Source: Blakeslea trispora
Taxonomy: Eukaryota > Mucoromycota > Mucoromycetes > Mucorales > Choanephoraceae
Length of the DNA stretch: 13,715 nt
Direction: 5' to 3'
Assembly: GCA_025331445.1 (NCBI GenBank)
Contig: JAIWNE010000262.1
Coordinates: 1 to 13,715 of the forward strand
The notes beneath the pieces were generated by a model that saw only the letters and a list, made by a program, of their open reading frames with translations, did not search any database and was not told the DNA's origin. This document shows positions 8,357 through 13,715 of the stretch, in pieces. The stretch's first letter is position 1. Each line of letters opens with the position of its first letter. The position numbers were made by a program, and so were the translations under genes.

Positions 8357-10083
8357 GTTCATAAGACCTGAAGATCAAGCGCTACTTAACATAGGCTAAG
8401 AAAGTCATCTAAAAATACTCACTTAAAGGCAAAGTCTGATTTGACAGGTCCTTTTCAAGCTCAATAAAGCATAGACTCTTTTTGGTGTTAGGATACGAAA
8501 TATTTTATTGCTTTTTTTTTTTGTGTCTTTCTATACAACTGATGGTTAGCAAAAGATTTGTTGGAATTAGAAAATGTCTGTGTTTGGCCGAGCAAAAAAA
8601 AAGAAAAAAAAAGACATTAGGTCCTAATAGATAGGCACCAGACTATGTTATTTCAAGAAAAAGAAATGAAGGGAGATGCAGGACCCTTTCATGTTTGAGA
8701 GACACTTTTAAATAACAAAAGAAAAAGGATATTGGAAAAGGTCACCAAATTATTTGTAGCTGATTTATCTTGACAACTTTAGACAAACGATTTGGTCATA
8801 GCGATAAGGGCTCGGCTTTCGGGTCTGATTGTTCAACACTCAGCTCATCTGTATCACTCGAAAATAAAATAAGGTTGATGTATCATTTTACCAATCTCTT
8901 ATCTCCTTTTTAGTATAAATTCAATGGGACATTTGAGGGTTTTGCTAACACTCGAAATTTCCACCTTTAAAATGATAAAGTAAGGATAAATCCTCATAAA
9001 GCGCAGGATAAGCGAATTGGAAAGAAAAGGTGTCTACAAGATCGAACTCTTATCGTTCACTTTAGGCGTGTATTGTTTTATTGTTTCAAAACTCAAGAGT
9101 TACATTAAGCATTCATCCTTCCTGTTTTTGCCAACGTTTTAGTAGAACAGTTGGAACTTTTTGACGCAAGAAGTGAATTCCATCACTATTGAGGATGAAG
9201 AGGAGAAAGCAATATCTAAAGTCATATAAACCAATGCATTCCCTTTATATTTTTGTTTTTAGGATCTGTTGGTTTCATAGAATTGACTGATCATCTGACA
9301 CTATTTGGCAATTGGCCAGAAGCCTTTGATTGACTAAAGCTTTAAATGAGGGTGGAGAGAAGAAAGGTTATGGATTGATTGTTTATTTCAAAAAATTTCT
9401 TTGTTTGGTCAATTAGATTCTAGACACCCTATTTACCGTAGACCTCTTCGTTTTTATAGCCATATTCAGCTTTGTTTTCATGCCTTTCCAAGATCATCTA
9501 CATTTGATTTGGAAAATAGCTGCAAGATACGTCACGATTTTTAACCATATCTTTCATTAGAGTGTATACTTTTTTTTTTTAGTGGACTCTCGGATAGCTC
9601 ATTTACTTTAAATTTAATCTCTTGCGCAACTCTAGTAACCATACAATTTTAAAAGACCTAGTATCGAGGTAGATTTGCTAAAGTGTTGATAGTGTCAAAA
9701 ACAAGCTTTTGAAGTCATCATGTAATTTATTTCTTTGCTCTTACTCTTGAGCTTCATAAACAAATGTCTTCATTAATTGAGATGTATCAAAGCGTGAAAA
9801 TCAGAAAAAACAGGAATTGATTTGTGGGCAAAACGAATTTCGGTAAGCCGCATAACAAATTCCAAGTGATGCAAACATGAAAGTTAAACTGTTACAAAAA
9901 GTAAGCTTTGTCCCAATTAAGAAAATAGAGAATAGACGTTGAAAGACCGACTTGGGCCTCCGACCAAAAGAAAGCTGTTTGCTGAAAGTGAGCTTGGAAG
10001 TGGAGCACTGTACGTAGTTTGTGTTTCTTTCTTTTTTGCACACAAACAACAATTGTGTTTGAGCACACTAAACCCTATAGTAG
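8357..10083. other. Intergenic stretch without a supported gene
   Basis: These 1.7 kb contain an AATAAA at 8463-8468 that may end the four-helix gene transcript, several A- and T-tracts, and only short open frames. One 46-codon hydrophobic frame (9420-9560) has a stop just before it and no start. A possible small exon at 9877-9900 (ATGAAAGTTAAA...) joined to 9937-10010 is too weak to call. I see no tRNA, known repeat or transposase here. Missing-base errors could hide a diverged coding region. Confidence 0.5.
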
Positions 10084-10166
10084 TTTCCCTCTTCTTTTTT
10101 TCTTTTAACCCCCCTTTCCCCTCTTTCTTTCTGATTTCTTTCTCCCCCTCCTTTTATTTGTGTACT
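10084..10166 (+). promoter_or_regulatory. CT-rich leader upstream of the transcription factor
   Basis: Some 80 bases are dominated by C and T (TTTCTTTTAACCCCCCTTTC and similar). They end ten bases before ATG 10176. Such tracts near the transcription start are common in fungal genes and are the main reason to place the gene start at 10176. Confidence 0.5.
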
Positions 10167-10175
10167 CTCTTCAAC

Positions 10176-13100
10176 ATGGCGGTACCTTCGATGGCATTCG
10201 TGCTCTAATACCGACTTTCCGTTAAAACGACATAAAGTATCAAAAGCTTGTGAACATGTCGCAACAAAAAAATGCGCTGTGATGGCATATGTTGTGCTGA
10301 CATTTGTGTGTGTGTTTTTTTTATGGACATTAATTTCGAATCTAAAATAGAAAATCCATGTCAGCGCTGCGAAAATAATAAAATTGAATGCAATATAATG
10401 ATAGACCTGCTAGATCGCGCAACTTGCATTCAGCAGCACCCAAATCTCCCAGCTTCTCAAACTCGTTGTGTACTGACATGAAAACTCCTTTCATGGACAA
10501 TAAGTTCACTTTTGCAAACCAAACATATGAAACATTTCGACTTCAACATTCGCCTCCTCAATGTGGCACTTCTCTTTTGCCTCTTTTGTTTGACTTTTTT
10601 CATCTGACCTCGCAGCCGGTTTGCATTTGGATTCATTTGATCATTATCACAAACAATGCATTTCCCCATCGTCTTAGAAACTACATTAAGCGAGTCCAGA
10701 GATCGTCTTTTGAGAGAAGCAATTAGACTGTTTGTTACACATAACTTCTTTACAGTATGTTTATTGATTCCCAGGCATTACCTTTAATTACACTTCAGTC
10801 AGATCCATTGTTGTTTACAGCTTGTTCACAATCCACCTATCCTAATTGAATACAGTCGTCTTTGTTTCCATCTCGGCATCCGACATTGAATCGTCCTAGG
10901 ACTCTTCGACAAGAGAACGAACTAATAAACGACTATGACTTGCTTATCATGCTCAGCATATTGTCTCTGACTTTTTCATCACTCAATGAACACGAAAAAA
11001 GCGATAGTTTTATGGAGCATGCTATGGCGTTCTATCAAAAGGCACACCAATTGTTTTTTCAACTGATTTTTCCAATTGTGCCATCAGACCCAACTTATCC
11101 TGCACCTGACCAAAAGGATCTACTTTTCTCTATCAAAGCAACTATTCTATTAGCGCACTTTCAATGCTCTATCATCAGTCCAGAACAAGCCTACAGGACT
11201 ATTCGGATAGGGATTGACATTTTGCAAGCAAGCTTCGCTTACACTGAATGAAGAGAGTCTCATTGTATTAAAGACAATTGATGCATGGCATATATGGCTT
11301 GCATTTATCTTGGTATGCCATACACCAACGTTGCTTCAGCGAATGTTCAAAAGAACTAAAGCTCTCTGACAGTCAATTTACTCAGGAGCAGCAATGGGCT
11401 TTCCAAATAGTTGATAACGCAGTCAATTCATGAGGGCAACGCTGAAACGGCACAAATCAGCTCATCCACAGCAAGCTAAGGCATGTCAGCAATTATTAAT
11501 CAATCAAATAGACACAGTGAACTCATACTTGTATCCAATTCTTGTAGGAGCCTCCTAGCTTTTCTCTTTTTGTTAGGGGCTAAGCCCTCATTTGAATTTA
11601 TTGACCATGACAAAACCCATGGCTGATCATTTCCTTGTTTCAGCATGTCTTGAAGATTCATTTGCAACTATCCTACCTTAGTACTTCTTTTGAAAATGAC
11701 TATGCGTCATTGGTGGAACACAATGTATATACGATGGTTCATTCGCAAAACCTCTTCAGCAAATCCTTGATATCTCTAGTCAGATAATTAACTATTGTAC
11801 AGACAACCGTTTTGTTTTTCTCCATATCCCGTAATCTATTCTGTATGTTTAGTATCGCATATCACTACTCATTTATCTCAACAGGGGGAAACAGAGCATT
11901 TCAATGCACTATGTCTTGCTCTGAAGAAAATTGCCAAGGGTTCATCTATGTGTAAGGACACGTTAGATGTGGTCCTGAATCAACTCAACCATCCCAAATC
12001 ATATATCAATACCGAGTCTGCCATCAAGAGAAGGGAGAAAAGAAGCTAAACAAGATAAAGAAGACGACAGCTCCACCTTCGCCATCACCTTTCTTCATCT
12101 TCTGATGTTACCGTGTTATCGTTTCGCGTGCTAGTACTAAACCATCTGTTTCTATGACCTTGTGTGATACTCCAGGTGCAATTATTTCAAACACAACTTC
12201 TCAGCCTGACACACCTTCCACTATGTCACAACTTTTTAGCACATCCTGTCATACCCAACGAGTTACTGTTGATGGACAATATGAGAACAGCAGGTCTTGA
12301 GCATATGTCTTCTCATACTATGAATATTCACTCAAGGGCTGATATTGACCGAGAGCAGCTTGAGAAACTGTCTCACAAGCCTTCTCGATTACAGCAGCAA
12401 TATCAGCAGTATCAACATGAGCAGCAAGTCTTACTACAGCAGCAGCAACAACAACAAAAATATCAGAAGCAATTCTCCGAGCTCGATCTACAACAACCTA
12501 CAATCATATAACATCAAATAATCACAACAACCCTTATCTATTTCCTAAATATGTAATGGCTCCTTCATCTGCTCAACACAAGCTCATCCAAAGCGAAAAA
12601 CGATTACAACGCAGCGCAAGTATTGCCACCACAAGGCGATATAGGCAGCAACTATAACTGATCCAAAGCAACAAAGTACATACAATCAGCACCAACCTTC
12701 CAATTTCAACTTGCAAGCATACAAAAAGCTCAAGTCAAATGTAAATATACCATCTTCATCAACTTACTACAACCAAAAGCAGCATTTTCAAAATCAGGGC
12801 AATCCTCCCTTTAATCATGTACAGAAGACAACGAGCTTGTAAGTACGTCTTCTCAAAGATCGCTCTCGACAGAATAGTCTAGTCGACACGTCTTTTATTG
12901 ACGTCAACGAAATGGGTTCTGAGCTCAGTCGGCGGATAGCGCCGCACTGATGTACTGGATGCTAGATAGCGGCGAAAATGCAGCTGCCTTCTATCAAGTT
13001 GCCACTACTCCATCCACACCTACAGGAACTCACCCGTCCTTACCAACACACTGCTAAATCAGAAACAGAAATTTTGTCAAGCCCAGTGCAACAGGCTCAA

Positions 13101-13715
13101 TTTGGATATCAAAACAACAATGACCATAATGACAACCTACATCTCAAAATGAACCTACAGCAGCCATTCAGTCATGGCACAACCATCCATTGAAGTTGAT
13201 GAAAATAGTCTTAATGCAGTGACAAAGTTACCTTTGCCTCAACCATCCAAGTCCTCAGCGCAGCCGACTAACTATTGGGCTACTTCCGCATCAACGCGCA
13301 CTTGGTCCAAATTTTTTTTCGCTTCTGAAGTTCAAACTTTGCACTATCAAACACCACCGCTAGTGCATTACAACGAGTCTTCATCTTTCCCAATGAGTCC
13401 TCAATATGATTCAAGAAGAGGAGGACCAACACAGACAAAGACAACAACAACAACAGGAACCATTGAAGCCATTCTTCTATTCATACAACAAGAACTTGGC
13501 AGGAAAGAATGGTACATCAGATAAGAATTTGGTTGTACTACCTCCTCAACCAATACAAGCAACTAATTCAAACGAAGAAGCCGCGCGCGCGCCGCCGCGC
13601 TGCTGCTGCTATTTGGGCGGCAGCAGCAGACAAAACAAGACCTAACAGCAATAAAGATGATTACTGTACGCCAAAAGAAAAATATCTGACTACAAACAGT
13701 TTATTCAGAGATAAA
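10176..13715 (+). CDS. Zn2Cys6 fungal transcription factor, 3' end cut off, many frame shifts
   Basis: The N-terminus shows KRHKVSKACEH and NKKMRCDG, then NPCQRCENNKIEC: the six-Cys zinc cluster that binds DNA in fungal regulators. The middle (10862-11248, one unbroken frame) carries the regulatory-domain signature, including AMAFYQKAHQLFF, LFSIKATILLAHFQ and AYRTIRIGIDI. Later pieces are IVLKTIDAWHIWLA, CFSPYPVIYSVCL and FNALCLALKKIA. The tail is Gln- and then Ala-rich. The frame stays open at the right edge, so the C-terminus is missing. Reading the gene requires roughly one frame change per 100 nt, for instance near 10257, 10287, 10392, 10765, 11223 and 11358, mostly missing bases. It is either badly read or a pseudogene. 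ATG 10176 is not in frame with the zinc cluster. Regulated genes cannot be inferred. Confidence 0.82.
10249..10391 (+). other. Zn2Cys6 DNA-binding cluster coding segment
   Basis: The Cys pattern is C-X2-C-X6-C, interruption, C-X2-C-X6-C. The second Cys appears only if one T is added in GAACATGTCGC. Between Cys3 and Cys4 lie about 60 nt (roughly 10288-10350) that are best read as an intron ending AAAATAG. The donor looks like GTATGTTG with its first G missing. With that reading the loop is DGKNP, the usual short linker. Confidence 0.8.
12392..12472 (+). repeat. CAG/CAA glutamine repeat in the transcription factor
   Basis: Mixed CAG and CAA codons encode clusters such as LQQQYQQYQHEQQ and LLQQQQQQQKYQKQ. 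They lie C-terminal to the regulatory domain. Gln-rich tails are common in fungal activators. The mixed codons suggest an older, partly stabilised repeat. Confidence 0.8.
13580..13629 (+). repeat. GC-rich CGC/CTG segment with 10-bp hairpin
   Basis: A GC-rich block begins CCGCGCGCGCGCC and continues into CTGCTGCTGC (13600-13609). It pairs perfectly with GCAGCAGCAG (13620-13629) across a 10-nt loop. In the frame that stays open to the right edge it encodes an Ala tract interrupted by Ile-Trp (AAAAIWAAAAD). Its composition is unlike the AT-rich surroundings. Confidence 0.7.

Noticed and set aside
9420..9560. Hydrophobic 46-codon open frame
   Set aside because: A stop precedes it directly, no ATG or splice context fits, and its length is unremarkable.
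10743..10775. Twenty-base GTATGT...CAG intron in the transcription factor
   Set aside because: It is too short to splice. Reading through with one added base gives a continuous sensible sequence (DSQALPLITLQSDPLLF).

Overview
The window looks like nuclear DNA from a filamentous fungus, most likely a Mucoromycota (Mucorales-like) species. The basis is AT-rich DNA, 49-75 nt GT-AG introns, compact gene spacing, pyrimidine-rich leaders just before start codons, a cytochrome b5-acyl-CoA dehydrogenase fusion, an SLX9 ribosome-biogenesis factor and a Zn2Cys6 transcription factor. The lineage is inferred from protein style; no search was run.

Layout. Positions 1-3346 are one large palindrome. A left arm of about 1.63 kb (1-1629) and a right arm of about 1.65 kb (1702-3346) are near-identical reverse complements around a 72-nt AT-rich spacer that holds a short hairpin. 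Each arm carries a tRNA-Leu(AAG) gene. The two genes are divergent, and the right copy lacks two bases. The arms differ almost only by one-base indels. The left arm runs to base 1, so its outer end is not visible.

Positions 3608-8356 hold four tightly packed intron-containing genes. These are a cytochrome b5-acyl-CoA dehydrogenase (+), a Bax inhibitor-1/Lifeguard family membrane protein (-), SLX9 (+) and an unrecognised four-helix membrane protein (+). The first two are tail-to-tail with 55 bp between stops, the second and third head-to-head with 111 bp between starts, and SLX9 lies 94 bp before the fourth. Positions 8357-10083 show no gene I can support. From about 10176 to the right edge lies a Zn2Cys6 fungal transcription factor with a regulatory domain and a Gln- and Ala-rich tail. 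It is cut by the window edge.

The genes have no evident common pathway; this is an ordinary fungal gene neighbourhood (fatty-acid oxidation, membrane/calcium homeostasis, 40S ribosome maturation, transcription) next to a striking palindrome. A second theme is pervasive one-base shifts, mostly missing bases. There are four in the dehydrogenase gene, two in the Bax-inhibitor gene, two in the four-helix gene, many in the transcription factor and none in SLX9. Together with the indel-only differences between palindrome arms, this points first to uncorrected long-read errors and only second to real gene decay. No convincing new defence or mobile system was found; the palindrome is the item most worth checking.
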